Shown: piece after piece, positions 22,430-29,533 of the stretch
How positions within the stretch are numbered: the first letter of the stretch is position 1
How the letters are laid out: each line of letters begins with the position of its first letter
Source: Proteromonas lacertae
Lineage: Eukaryota > Sar > Bigyra > Opalinata > Proteromonadidae
Assembly: GCA_002245135.1 (NCBI GenBank)
Contig: NGBS01000050.1
Coordinates: 1-30,731, forward strand
DNA: 30,731 nt
Reading direction: 5' to 3'
Made by a program: the position numbers and the translations under genes
The notes under the pieces: model-generated
What the model was told of the DNA's origin: nothing
Database searches by the model: none
The model's input: only the letters and a program-made list of their open reading frames with translations

Positions 22430-23884
22430 TTAATGTGCACCTTCCAATGTCTTGATTCTGTCTTCAATAGGCTTCAATCCTTCTTTAACCTTGCTAACAT
22501 CCTGTTGTATTGCATTAATTTCATCTTTATAATCATCTTTGGCTTTTTTTGAATCTATAAACTGTTTCTTGTAAGATGCTTTGTCAGGGAAGTTCTGGAT
22601 ATCTTTAGAATTGTACTGCTCTTTATACTTATGTATCTCTTTGAGTAATTCATCCATTCGAGCTGATTTCTTGTAAGCCTTGTTCATTTGATTTTTCTTG
22701 TATTTCATTAATTCTGTCTTCAGGTACTTACAGGTGTTGATGGATAGGATGCTGATGTACTTTGTTAAAGATCCTTTGTCATACCATTGATTAATATTGC
22801 ACTTCTTGTTCAACAGCATCTCGAACAGCTCTGAATCTGTATACCTCTTTGAAGGATCTGGTGGAGGAATTTCAACTACCTTTCTCTGCTTTTTCTTTTC
22901 ATCCTCCTTTTTTAGTGACTGAGGTCTTTGCCTCTTCTTTGCTACAATTACCTTTTCATCATCTGAATCTGTATCACTTTCTGATACTATAATCTGAGGA
23001 ATATCCTCCTTTTCAATTTCTTTTACAACATCTTTGACTTTCTTCAATTTGCTAAGATCCTTTGGAGGAATTGTTTCAGGAGAGGATTTAGATATCTTTT
23101 TGACATTAAACTTATTCAGTATTGATGTTTTTTGTAACACCTCTTTAATAGGATCTGACTTTGGTTTTGGAGGAAGCTCTGGTGGTGGAGGATCTTCAAA
23201 ATCATCATCAGGTTTAATAATAGATGCATGTTTTTCTTCCCATTCTTTATAACGTTGAATTCTATTTCTTGCCTTTTCATTCATTTGTGACAACTTTTCC
23301 TTTCTTTCCTTTATGTATTCTTCATAATTTTTGACTTTTACTGCACAGCAATCTTTTTCATTTTTATCCTCTTTATCACTTTCTTCAAGATCTTCATCCT
23401 TGATTTCTTTAAGTTCTTTGAGGAATTCCTCTTTTTCAAGCATCCATTTCTATGTATATATAAATAATCAAATATACCTCAGGACTTTTCTTACTTTCCT
23501 CTTTTTCACTTTCCTCCTTTTCCTCCATTTCCTCCATTTCCTCCATTTCCTCCTTTTCCTCCATTTCCTTCTTTTCCTCCATTTCCTTCTTTTCCTCCAT
23601 TTCCTCCATTTCATAATGTTTCCAAGTCTATTGCAAGTATAATACATACAAAATATACTCCAGCAGGATTGTCATTTAGTTGATTAATAAATGCACCTAG
23701 TTGAGAGTATAATCCTCTCACAACAGCATCATCCTCCTTGCTCCATTTTTCACTAGGATAGAATGGTTTACTTCCTAGGAACTTTGCAAAAGTCCTGCAT
23801 TATATTATAAATGAATCTATACTTAGTTGCATCAGCTGTAGCAACTGTTAATTTCAATATCTCAGTTCCATATATTTGAAAATT
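22430..23884 (-). CDS. Multi-exon gene of unknown family with EMEE/EMEEK repeats and a coiled-coil tail
   Basis: Four exons read in one continuous frame through GTAT...AG introns of 28, 31 and 28 nt (23,795-23,822; 23,628-23,658; 23,450-23,477), the same type as in the host genes. The first visible exon reads QIYGTEILKLTVATADATK; its 5' end and start codon are not found. The second has KFLGSKPFYPSEKWSKEDD and RGLYSQLGAFINQL. The third is a repeat tract of EMEE/EMEEK units. The last exon (337 aa) is highly charged, with PPPPELPPKPK, SDTDSDDE and KKRQRP (NLS-like) stretches and a coiled coil at the C-terminus (DAIQQ-like heptads ending in KTLEGAH). I do not recognise it. The introns suggest a cellular gene, while codon use and Pro-runs resemble the element genes next to it; ownership is unresolved. 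Confidence 0.6.
23510..23611. repeat. Coding minisatellite, TCCTCCATT/TCCTCCTTT units
   Basis: About a dozen degenerate 9-12-bp units (plus strand TCCTCCATTTCC and TCCTCCTTTTCC). On the minus strand they encode EMEE and EMEEK repeats in the third exon of the unknown gene. Units are in frame multiples, so copy-number change would alter length without breaking the frame. Confidence 0.75.
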
Positions 23885-23917
23885 CTAACCATAAAAATGG
23901 CAGGAAAACTCAGAATG

Positions 23918-24000
23918 AAAAGTAACGGCAAATTTACTTAAAAAGTAACGGTCGATTATGATTGGAGAATTTTCCTTCGTTACAAAAACCGTTACTTTTT
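23918..24000. repeat. Cluster of GTAACG sites with a 13-bp inverted repeat
   Basis: AAAAGTAACGG at 23,918-23,928 is followed by AAAAAGTAACGGT at 23,940-23,952, whose exact reverse complement ACCGTTACTTTTT sits at 23,988-24,000. A fourth core, CGTTAC, lies at 23,979-23,984. Two sites face right and two face left. The cluster lies in the 202-bp gap between the unknown multi-exon gene and the first small element gene. It could be a terminal repeat, replication origin or operator of the element. Confidence 0.6.
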
Positions 24001-24086
24001 ATGAAAAAAGAGGATTTTCGAAACCCAAAAAAGGAACTTAGAAAAAAATCATTAATTAGGATTTTAAAATTACTCTATAACATTTT

Positions 24087-24410
24087 CTAAATTGTATCAG
24101 AATATTTTGACGGAGGATAGTGTAATCTTCCACTACTTGTTCTATATGTCTTGTTTATAGAGGATAATTCTTCATTTTCTTCAATAATATCCTCTTCTTC
24201 ATCCTTCTTATTTGCACTTCCCAAATTATGTTGAATTTCCTCAACATCTTCAATGACTTTAGGAGGACAGTATGCTTTATAAGTATAATACACAATTTTG
24301 ATGACTTCTGTTACAACCCAAAGGATGACATATACTAAGAGGATTCCTATACTTTCCTTGATTTCCTCAACATTTGTCTCTAAGACAGTCTCATTATTTT
24401 TTGATAACAT
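24087..24410 (-). CDS. Small single-pass membrane protein of the element
   Basis: A 107-aa frame with a clear ATG. Residues about 21-47 (SIGILLVYVILWVVTEVIKI and following) form one hydrophobic membrane helix. This is followed by a Cys-Pro-Pro turn and an acidic stretch (DEEEDIIEENEE) ending in YPPSKYSDTI. A short N-terminus, single helix and acidic tail recall small virion membrane or host-interaction proteins of DNA viruses; the family is not recognised. It is preceded on its strand by the shared motif ATTTTTAATTTTCT. Confidence 0.6.
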   Translation of the reverse strand: MLSKNNETVLETNVEEIKESIGILLVYVILWVVTEVIKIVYYTYKAYCPPKVIEDVEEIQHNLGSANKKDEEEDIIEENEELSSINKTYRTSSGRLHYPPSKYSDTI

Positions 24411-24436
24411 TTTGTAATTATGAGAGTATAATATAC

Positions 24437-24463
24437 AAAAACAACAAGAAAATTAAAAATGAA
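24437..24463 (-). promoter_or_regulatory. Shared upstream motif, extended form
   Basis: On the gene strand, ATTTTTAATTTTCTTGTTG followed by a T-run lies about 27-50 bp before the membrane-protein ATG. The extended TTTCTTGTTG form also precedes the genes starting at 24,878 and 26,462. Inferred element promoter. Confidence 0.5.
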
Positions 24464-24476
24464 ATTAATTATTGTT

Positions 24477-24878
24477 TTATTCATCATCATCATCATCTTC
24501 ATCTAAAGGATCATATAATAAATGAAGCTGTAAATATCTTCTTTGTCTTACGTTAAGATTTCCACGAAGCAAAATTGGAGGATTAGGAGTTGGATTAAAG
24601 ATTAATTCAGGTAAATCAAGTTGCATAGATCTCATTCCGGTTCCAATAAACCATAATTCTGGTTCATCATTAACATCGCTAGTACGATATGGTACTACAT
24701 GAATCCATCTATCTCCACCCATAATAATATTCTGTAATACTTGAGGATTAAATTTGATATACCATATAATCTGATATGTATTTCCTCTATCTATTACCGC
24801 ATACCTGTATAATTTACAAACTACAGGTCCAACATTATTTGCTTTTAATGAAAAAGTATTAATTCTATATCTAGGCAT
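24477..24878 (-). CDS. Unknown element protein, beta-rich with acidic tail
   Basis: A 133-aa frame beginning MPRYRINTFSLKANNVG. The alternating hydrophobic and polar pattern with many aromatics (YQIIWYIKF, GGDRWIHVVPY, ELWFIGTG) predicts a compact beta-sheet domain, possibly jelly-roll-like, over residues 1-105. A C-terminal run of acidic residues (DEDDDDDE) follows. A small virion or DNA-binding-mimic protein is possible, but no family is recognised. The upstream TTTCTTGTTGTTTTT motif at 24,899-24,914 supports expression with its neighbours. Confidence 0.6.
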   Translation of the reverse strand: MPRYRINTFSLKANNVGPVVCKLYRYAVIDRGNTYQIIWYIKFNPQVLQNIIMGGDRWIHVVPYRTSDVNDEPELWFIGTGMRSMQLDLPELIFNPTPNPPILLRGNLNVRQRRYLQLHLLYDPLDEDDDDDE

Positions 24879-24898
24879 TTTGAATATATATATATTCT

Positions 24899-24923
24899 AA
24901 AAACAACAAGAAATATGAAAATA
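24899..24923 (-). promoter_or_regulatory. Upstream motif before the beta-rich gene
   Basis: Gene-strand TTTCATATTTCTTGTTGTTT matches the extended motif before the 24,410 and 26,462 genes in its TTTCTTGTTG core. Inferred promoter. Confidence 0.45.
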
Positions 24924-24937
24924 AAGATTAATATTAG

Positions 24938-25190
24938 AATTTATATTTCCATTTCCTCACTATCTATTTCCTCATCATCATCAGGATCCTCATCCATTGC
25001 AGAAGGAATGGCAACATCAATCTTTCTTTTCTTTGGAGCTGGTTTAGGACATAATTCAACTTTTACTTTTCCACTACTTGAATCTTCCTCTTTAACATTT
25101 CTTTGTTTCTTTTGTTGTCTTCGTTTATCATAATACTCCTTCTTTTTTAAGCGACATCTTTCACAACTTTTGTTTTTGTCACCGTTTGGC
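24938..25190 (-). CDS. Small basic/acidic ORF overlapping its neighbour
   Basis: A minus-strand open frame of roughly 80 codons ending at TAA near 24,938. It reads CERCRLKKKEYYDKRRQQKK, then a KPAPKKRKID stretch that looks like a nuclear localisation signal, then an acidic end (DEDPDDDEEIDSEEMEI). It overlaps the end of the next gene in a different frame and has no obvious ATG. Codon use looks genuine. Function unknown; a short DNA-binding or nuclear protein is possible. Confidence 0.4.
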
Positions 25191-25623
25191 TTTGTGATCC
25201 TTCTGGTACTGGAGCTGATTCCTTCTTCTTTTTAGGAATAGGAATGACTTTATCATCTTCTTCCTCTTCATCATCATCTGCAAATGGTTCGATAGGATTA
25301 ATTCCTATTTTAAAATCTGATAAAGGAATTTTTGATTTCCAAGCAGTGAGGAAATCAATAAAATCCTCTTGTCTTGCATTTGCTATCCTGTATAAGCTTA
25401 ATCCATCAATAAGATTTCTTAAAAGGATCTCTGTCATACTTCTTGTATGATTCACCATAATATCCCAAAAATGAGAGTTGTTAAAAATAAAGTCATCAAA
25501 ATTCTCTTTTGTAAGTACCTTAGATTCATCTAATTGAGGAATTATGAGTGGAGGAGGAGGAGCAACCTTTGGTGAACTAGGAAATGAACTTTTGTTCATA
25601 TCATCTTGTAAATCGGAATTCAT
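25147..25623 (-). CDS. Unknown element protein with acidic patch and Lys-rich tail
   Basis: 158 aa from the ATG at 25,623, chosen because the frame upstream has no better start. The N-terminus is Ser/Pro-rich with PPPP. Residues about 35-110 are helical (ENFDDFIFNNSHFWDIMVNH, RNLIDGLSLYRIANARQEDF). A run of Asp/Glu follows, then PIPKKKKESAPVP, an NLS-like stretch. No family is recognised. Proline runs, acidic patch and basic tail recur in several proteins of this element, suggesting nuclear virion or assembly proteins. Confidence 0.55.
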   Translation of the reverse strand: MNSDLQDDMNKSSFPSSPKVAPPPPLIIPQLDESKVLTKENFDDFIFNNSHFWDIMVNHTRSMTEILLRNLIDGLSLYRIANARQEDFIDFLTAWKSKIPLSDFKIGINPIEPFADDDEEEEDDKVIPIPKKKKESAPVPEGSQSQTVTKTKVVKDVA

Positions 25624-25815
25624 TTTTTGATTTTTAAATTTATGATAAGTTTTCAAAAAGTTTTAGAAAATACTTAATTAAAATAAAATCAAGAAATTAG
25701 TAAAATTCTAATTAACCAATCAAATTGTTTTCCTTTTCTTTACATTTTTCCTTTCTTCTTCCTTTTCTTTGTCGTAATCTAAAATCAAGCAGATAATCGA
25801 TATGTTCCTTATCTT

Positions 25816-26115
25816 CTAAATCCTTTCCGCAATTTCCGCATGTTTCCTTTGATAGGAGGATCGACTATCCTCAATGCTCATTAGGAGTCTCTCTAATGAT
25901 TGCGGAATATTTTCTTCCTTCTTCTTGTTTTTCTTCTTTTTAACATATTGTAAATAATCTTTATATTCCTCCACACATAACTTATAATCCTCATAATATT
26001 CATCTAACTTACTATATTCATGAGATATAGAAATTTCCTCCATATCCCACCATTTCCTCTTATTTATATTTTCAAACAACCCAAAATCAATATAGTCAAG
26101 ATTATCCTGTTTCAT
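25816..26115 (-). CDS. Unknown small helical element protein
   Basis: 99 aa from the ATG at 26,115 (MKQDNLDYIDFGLF). It is rich in Glu, Lys and Tyr, with a long helix around YYEDYKLCVEEYKDYLQYVK and a Lys/Glu-rich C-terminal half. The frame also stays open upstream through a hydrophobic stretch (FVFIFLGLFHFHFSFYFL) that could be a signal or membrane segment, but no ATG is seen there, so the shorter start is preferred. No family is recognised. The T-rich upstream region contains TTTTCTT repeats like those before other genes here. Confidence 0.5.
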   Translation of the reverse strand: MKQDNLDYIDFGLFENINKRKWWDMEEISISHEYSKLDEYYEDYKLCVEEYKDYLQYVKKKKNKKKEENIPQSLERLLMSIEDSRSSYQRKHAEIAERI

Positions 26116-26186
26116 AAGAAAATAGAAAGAAAAATGAAAATGAAATAAACCCAAGAAAATAAACACAAATAAGATCAAAATCCTTT

Positions 26187-26462
26187 TTAGAATAAATGCC
26201 TCATTATTATTTGATCTTCAGAAACTGGTCCTTCTACTTTCGGTTTAGTTTTGGTAGGTACTGATAATTCTATTTCATTTCCATGGTATAGAAAATTGAA
26301 ATGAATATCGCTACAACCGTAATAAATGCGAATCTTCCAATTCTTTAATCTTTCCTCCATGTTGTCCGCTATAACAATAGTATATACTCCTTTTTCTAAT
26401 TCCTTCAATGATGCCATCCTCAATTGAGTATTAGGATAATCAAGATGTAAATCTGAATACAT
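26187..26462 (-). CDS. Unknown small beta-rich element protein
   Basis: 91 aa from a clear ATG. Alternating strands (GVYTIVIADN, WKIRIYYGCSDIHFNFLYHG, NEIELSVPTK) suggest a small beta-barrel or sandwich; the C-terminus is EDQIIMRHLF. No family is recognised. The gene strand upstream carries TTTTCAATTTTCTTGTTGG, a close match to the extended shared motif, about 10-25 bp before the ATG. Confidence 0.55.
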   Translation of the reverse strand: MYSDLHLDYPNTQLRMASLKELEKGVYTIVIADNMEERLKNWKIRIYYGCSDIHFNFLYHGNEIELSVPTKTKPKVEGPVSEDQIIMRHLF

Positions 26463-26470
26463 TTTTTCTT

Positions 26471-26500
26471 AAAAACCAACAAGAAAATTGAAAATAAAAT
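26471..26500 (-). promoter_or_regulatory. Upstream motif before the 91-aa gene
   Basis: The gene strand reads TTTTCAATTTTCTTGTTGG and then a T-run just before the ATG. Its AATTTTCTTGTTG core is shared exactly with the motif at 24,437-24,463. Inferred promoter. Confidence 0.5.
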
Positions 26501-26584
26501 ATCAGTTATACAATACTTAAATTTTAATTGCTAACATTTGATTGGTTAATAACGGAAAATCTGGATTTTGTATTTTGATGTATT

Positions 26585-27292
26585 TTAAAAGTAATGAGAA
26601 TTTTCTTTTCTAATATTATCATATCTTTGTCCCATCTCATTGATATCAGGTATACTATATTTTGCTCTTTGTTCAGGTGTCATATATCTAGGATGATCTA
26701 ATACAGCATGATTATATGTTGCTTGTCTATTCATTTGTGCAATATAATTTTCATAATGAGGATCATCTGGAGTAATGTAATTTTTTATAGGACGATTCAT
26801 AATACTCCATTTTGGTTGAAAAGGCGGAGGATCAAACATAGTACTTGCAGTTTTAGTTTCTGGAGGAGGTGGAGGAAATGGTTTATACACATCTGTTTGT
26901 GCATCTTTATATTCAGGAGTAGGATTTGTATTAGTTTCCTCTGTACTAAATGATCTTTCAGGAGGTGGTAAATTAACTGAAGGATTAACCCAATGTTTTA
27001 ACAACTGAGGTTCATCTGTTTGAGCATACCCTGAAGTTTTTGATGGAAAATAATTCTTTGGTTCAATATACATTTCCGATAATTTTCTTTCATTAACAAA
27101 AGAGGATATTGGAGTTTCTGTTGTTCTTCCTAAAGTTGCAATCGGAGTTGTAAAAGTAGGTGTTTGTTGAACTGTAAGAGGTCTTTCTGGAGGAACAATA
27201 TTGATAGAAGGATAGGGATTTTCAACTATAAGTTTATTAATCTTGATATTTCGAGAATTGTCCTCATTTCTTTCATTTAAACCTATAAACAA
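26585..27292 (-). CDS. Unknown Pro-rich element protein, start uncertain
   Basis: An open frame of about 235 codons with no clear ATG at its start. Strongly Pro/Thr/Asn-rich and probably extended or disordered: it contains two VPPERPLTV / LPPPERSFS-type repeats, FVNERKLSEMYIEPK and PPPPPETKTAS. The C-terminus is more ordered (PDDPHYENYIAQMNRQATYN, YMTPEQRAKYSIPDINEMGQ). Such low-complexity proteins are common among minor capsid or cement proteins, but nothing here proves that role. It directly follows the 197-aa gene on the same strand. Confidence 0.5.
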   Translation of the reverse strand: MFIGLNERNEDNSRNIKINKLIVENPYPSINIVPPERPLTVQQTPTFTTPIATLGRTTETPISSFVNERKLSEMYIEPKNYFPSKTSGYAQTDEPQLLKHWVNPSVNLPPPERSFSTEETNTNPTPEYKDAQTDVYKPFPPPPPETKTASTMFDPPPFQPKWSIMNRPIKNYITPDDPHYENYIAQMNRQATYNHAVLDHPRYMTPEQRAKYSIPDINEMGQRYDNIRKENSHYF

Positions 27293-27305
27293 AATATAAT
27301 AAGAA

Positions 27306-27899
27306 TTAAAAATTACTTTTTAAAAAATTACTTATATCTGCATCTCCAACTCCATCTTTTAAAGGATCATAATTTAATCTTCCTGTAGGAATTGATTTAG
27401 GATCATACATTCTTGGTAATAAAGAATCTCTTATACTTCCTGTCCTTCCATATGGAACACTTCTTGTTAGAGGATCAGAAGCTCCAAACATAAATCCTCC
27501 TTTCATCATCTTCAATTGATTTTCTAATCTTTGTTTTCCTAAATTTAATTTTATCATTTCTTGTTCTCTTTTGAAGATTTCATCTTTATTATCCTCATTA
27601 ACTGGTAGAGATTCCATTCCTTCATAGTCTGTTATTTTTTTATTAATATCTATTAAGTTGTTTTTCAGTTCATTTATTTTCTGTAATTGGCTATCGAATT
27701 GCATTCCTTGTAAATGATCCAATCTAGATTGGTTAACATTGTATACTAATTCAGGAGCATCCATATCATATGCTAATATCTTGAAACTTTTATTTAATTT
27801 TCTTTTGTATTTTCTTTTATGAGATCTCTTGCCTATCCTAGAAGATACTCTTTTTGCCAATTCAGTGATCAATTTGTTAATAATATTTGATTTTTTCAT
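27306..27899 (-). CDS. Unknown element protein with basic N-terminus and coiled coil
   Basis: 197 aa from the ATG at 27,899. The first 45 residues are strongly basic (RIGKRSHKRKYKRKLNK), suggesting nucleic-acid binding or a nuclear signal. Residues about 75-150 form a probable coiled coil (QLQKINELKNNLIDINKKIT, EQEMIKLNLGKQRLENQLKM), followed by GGFMFGASDPLTRSVPYG and a Pro/Gly-rich end. A basic head with a helical rod could suit a core or minor capsid protein. No family is recognised. Confidence 0.55.
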   Translation of the reverse strand: MKKSNIINKLITELAKRVSSRIGKRSHKRKYKRKLNKSFKILAYDMDAPELVYNVNQSRLDHLQGMQFDSQLQKINELKNNLIDINKKITDYEGMESLPVNEDNKDEIFKREQEMIKLNLGKQRLENQLKMMKGGFMFGASDPLTRSVPYGRTGSIRDSLLPRMYDPKSIPTGRLNYDPLKDGVGDADISNFLKSNF

Positions 27900-27939
27900 A
27901 TTACTCAAGAAAAACAAAAATGAATTAAAAATATAAATT

Positions 27940-28443
27940 TTAATAAAATGGAGCAAATGCTTCCTTACTAGGATCTATAATAATTCCGTTAATTTTTTCT
28001 ACTTTGGCTTCACCAATTGGAGCATTCTTTGGAGGATCCTTTAATTTGCTTTTATCAGAGGATTTCTTTTCTGTAATTTCCTCTTCATCTGATCCTTCAC
28101 TCTCTACTGACTTTTTAGATTCCTCATCCTCATCCTCACTTGAACTTACTTCTACAACTTTCTTTTTTGGAGCATTCTTTTTAGTTTTTTCCTTTTTTAC
28201 TTTTCGAGCTTTTTCTAAACTTTTAATCCTATTCTTATATTGTTCTGATGTAAGCTTTCTCCTAGGAGCAGTAGATGCTGTTTGAAATGCACTGTTCAAT
28301 CCTTGTAATTGACTTAGTATTTGTAAGTCTATTTGTGCACTTTTAGATAAATAGTCATCATCATCGTAATAATCATCATAAAATCCATCATCGTAATTCT
28401 GATAATATGATTGATTTCTATTGTTATTGTAATATGGATTCAT
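27940..28443 (-). CDS. Unknown element protein, Tyr/Asn-rich head and charged tail
   Basis: 167 aa from the ATG at 28,443. The N-terminus is Tyr/Asn/Asp-rich (NPYYNNNRNQSYYQNYDDG), reminiscent of the Tyr/Pro-rich leader on the left element's polymerase. The middle has SAQIDLQILSQLQGLNSAFQ, then Lys-rich KARKVKKEKTKKNAPKKK, Ser/Glu-rich acidic runs (SSSEDEDEESKKS) and IIIDPSKEAFAPFY at the end. Mostly disordered; probably nuclear. No family is recognised. Confidence 0.5.
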   Translation of the reverse strand: MNPYYNNNRNQSYYQNYDDGFYDDYYDDDDYLSKSAQIDLQILSQLQGLNSAFQTASTAPRRKLTSEQYKNRIKSLEKARKVKKEKTKKNAPKKKVVEVSSSEDEDEESKKSVESEGSDEEEITEKKSSDKSKLKDPPKNAPIGEAKVEKINGIIIDPSKEAFAPFY

Positions 28444-28483
28444 TTTTATATAGAAAAACAAAAATAAAAATAATAATAAAAAT

Positions 28484-28882
28484 TTAAGATGAGATTTTAC
28501 TTAAAAGGAAATTATTTAATTTCATAGGAATACTTGTATGTGCTCCTCCTTTTATACAGTATGTACGATGTCTATGTCTTCTTGCTCGACTGCCTCTTCT
28601 TCTACGTCTTCTACCTCCATTTACGCCAAATCTTATTCCTCCTCTAACTTTTCCTAACCCTAATACCTTCATGATATCTAAAGCTTTGCTTGCAACTTCA
28701 GTTACTTTTCCTCTTCCTTTCTTCAATCCTCGAAACATTGTATTCGGTACTTCATGTCTTATAAGTTTACCCATCAAGCCAAACTTGTACCTTCCACTTG
28801 ATCTTCCTCTTCGTCCTCTTCTTCTTCTTGAAACGGATCTACCTCTTCGATAACGACGTTTACGCCCACCTAAAACACTCAT
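28484..28882 (-). CDS. Arg-rich pX/core-like virion DNA-binding protein
   Basis: 132 aa from the ATG at 28,882. Two dense Arg clusters (GGRKRRYRRGRSVSRRRRGR near residues 5-30 and NGGRRRRRRGSRARRHRHRT near 90-112) flank a central segment with VTEVASKALDIMKVLGLGKV, a likely amphipathic helix. Short Arg/Gly-rich proteins of this kind condense viral DNA; adenovirus pX and pVII and the pX-like proteins of adintoviruses are the nearest parallels. Similarity is of composition and context rather than alignment. It lies head-to-head with the protease gene, 75 bp away, and has the exact 15-mer upstream motif on its strand. Confidence 0.65.
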   Translation of the reverse strand: MSVLGGRKRRYRRGRSVSRRRRGRRGRSSGRYKFGLMGKLIRHEVPNTMFRGLKKGRGKVTEVASKALDIMKVLGLGKVRGGIRFGVNGGRRRRRRGSRARRHRHRTYCIKGGAHTSIPMKLNNFLLSKISS

Positions 28883-28909
28883 ATGTGATTGGTTGTTTTC
28901 AAATATGAA

Positions 28910-28924
28910 TAGAAAATTAAAAAT
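28910..28924 (-). promoter_or_regulatory. Exact copy of the shared 15-mer upstream motif
   Basis: The gene strand reads ATTTTTAATTTTCTA, identical to the 15 bases before the polymerase gene of the left element, 25 kb away. It lies 28 bp before the Arg-rich gene. This is the best sequence link between the two element copies. Confidence 0.55.
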
Positions 28925-28957
28925 GAATTCATTTCTCATTTTCTTGCAATTTTTAGG

Positions 28958-29527
28958 ATGAAACTACGTTTATGCTTTACTAATAACAGAGTATATGGAC
29001 ATGGTGAAAAATCCAAGAAACCATATGACATGGCTTTATCTAACTATGATATTCCTAAAGTAATAAAATCAAACTTTCCTGAAATGTTAAGTAGATTTGG
29101 GGGAGTATTTTTATGGGATGAAATTAAGAGTATTCCTAAACTGGATTTGAATAAGTGGGGAGTAATAATATGTACTTTGAAGAGGAAGGATCCTCCTGAA
29201 AAGATTGGTCATTGGGTGAGTTTGGTAATTGATAATGATAAACATCAATTCCTTTATTATGATAGTTTTGGAGAAAAGCCAGAACATACCAAGTCCTTTG
29301 TTAAGTATATCAAGCATCTTAAAGCAGATCCTCAACAAGATTATAAGCTGAAAATAAATGGAGTTGTAAATCAAAGGATAACAACATCTACATGTGGATA
29401 TCATGCTATTTTATTTTTAAGAAATATTTTATTGCATAACCTATCATTCGTTGATGCAACAAATTTCAATACAGTAAAAGGAGAGGAAAGAGCAAGGTTA
29501 TTAGCCAACAAGTTTAGAAAAATATAA
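28958..29527 (+). CDS. Adenain-like cysteine protease
   Basis: Maturation protease of the adenovirus/Polinton type (clan CE, related to Ulp1), 189 aa, the only plus-strand gene in this copy. The ordered catalytic signature is visible: His in KIGHWVSLVIDN, an acidic residue in FLYYDSFGEKP, Gln in VVNQRITTSTC and nucleophilic Cys in STCGYHAILFLRNIL. Length agrees with the family. Its known role is to cleave capsid and core proteins during virion maturation. It diverges from the Arg-rich core gene and converges with the next minus-strand gene, with only 6 bases between stops. The frame looks whole. Confidence 0.88.
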   Translation: MKLRLCFTNNRVYGHGEKSKKPYDMALSNYDIPKVIKSNFPEMLSRFGGVFLWDEIKSIPKLDLNKWGVIICTLKRKDPPEKIGHWVSLVIDNDKHQFLYYDSFGEKPEHTKSFVKYIKHLKADPQQDYKLKINGVVNQRITTSTCGYHAILFLRNILLHNLSFVDATNFNTVKGEERARLLANKFRKI

Positions 29528-29533
29528 TAATAA

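Noticed and set aside
26484-26491. AAAATTGA, the early promoter word of mimiviruses
   Set aside because: It is on the opposite strand to the gene it precedes and occurs once; the repeated motif on the gene strand is different.
29111-29404. Minus-strand open frame opposite the protease
   Set aside because: It is antisense to a protein with a complete catalytic signature and shows no protein-like features.
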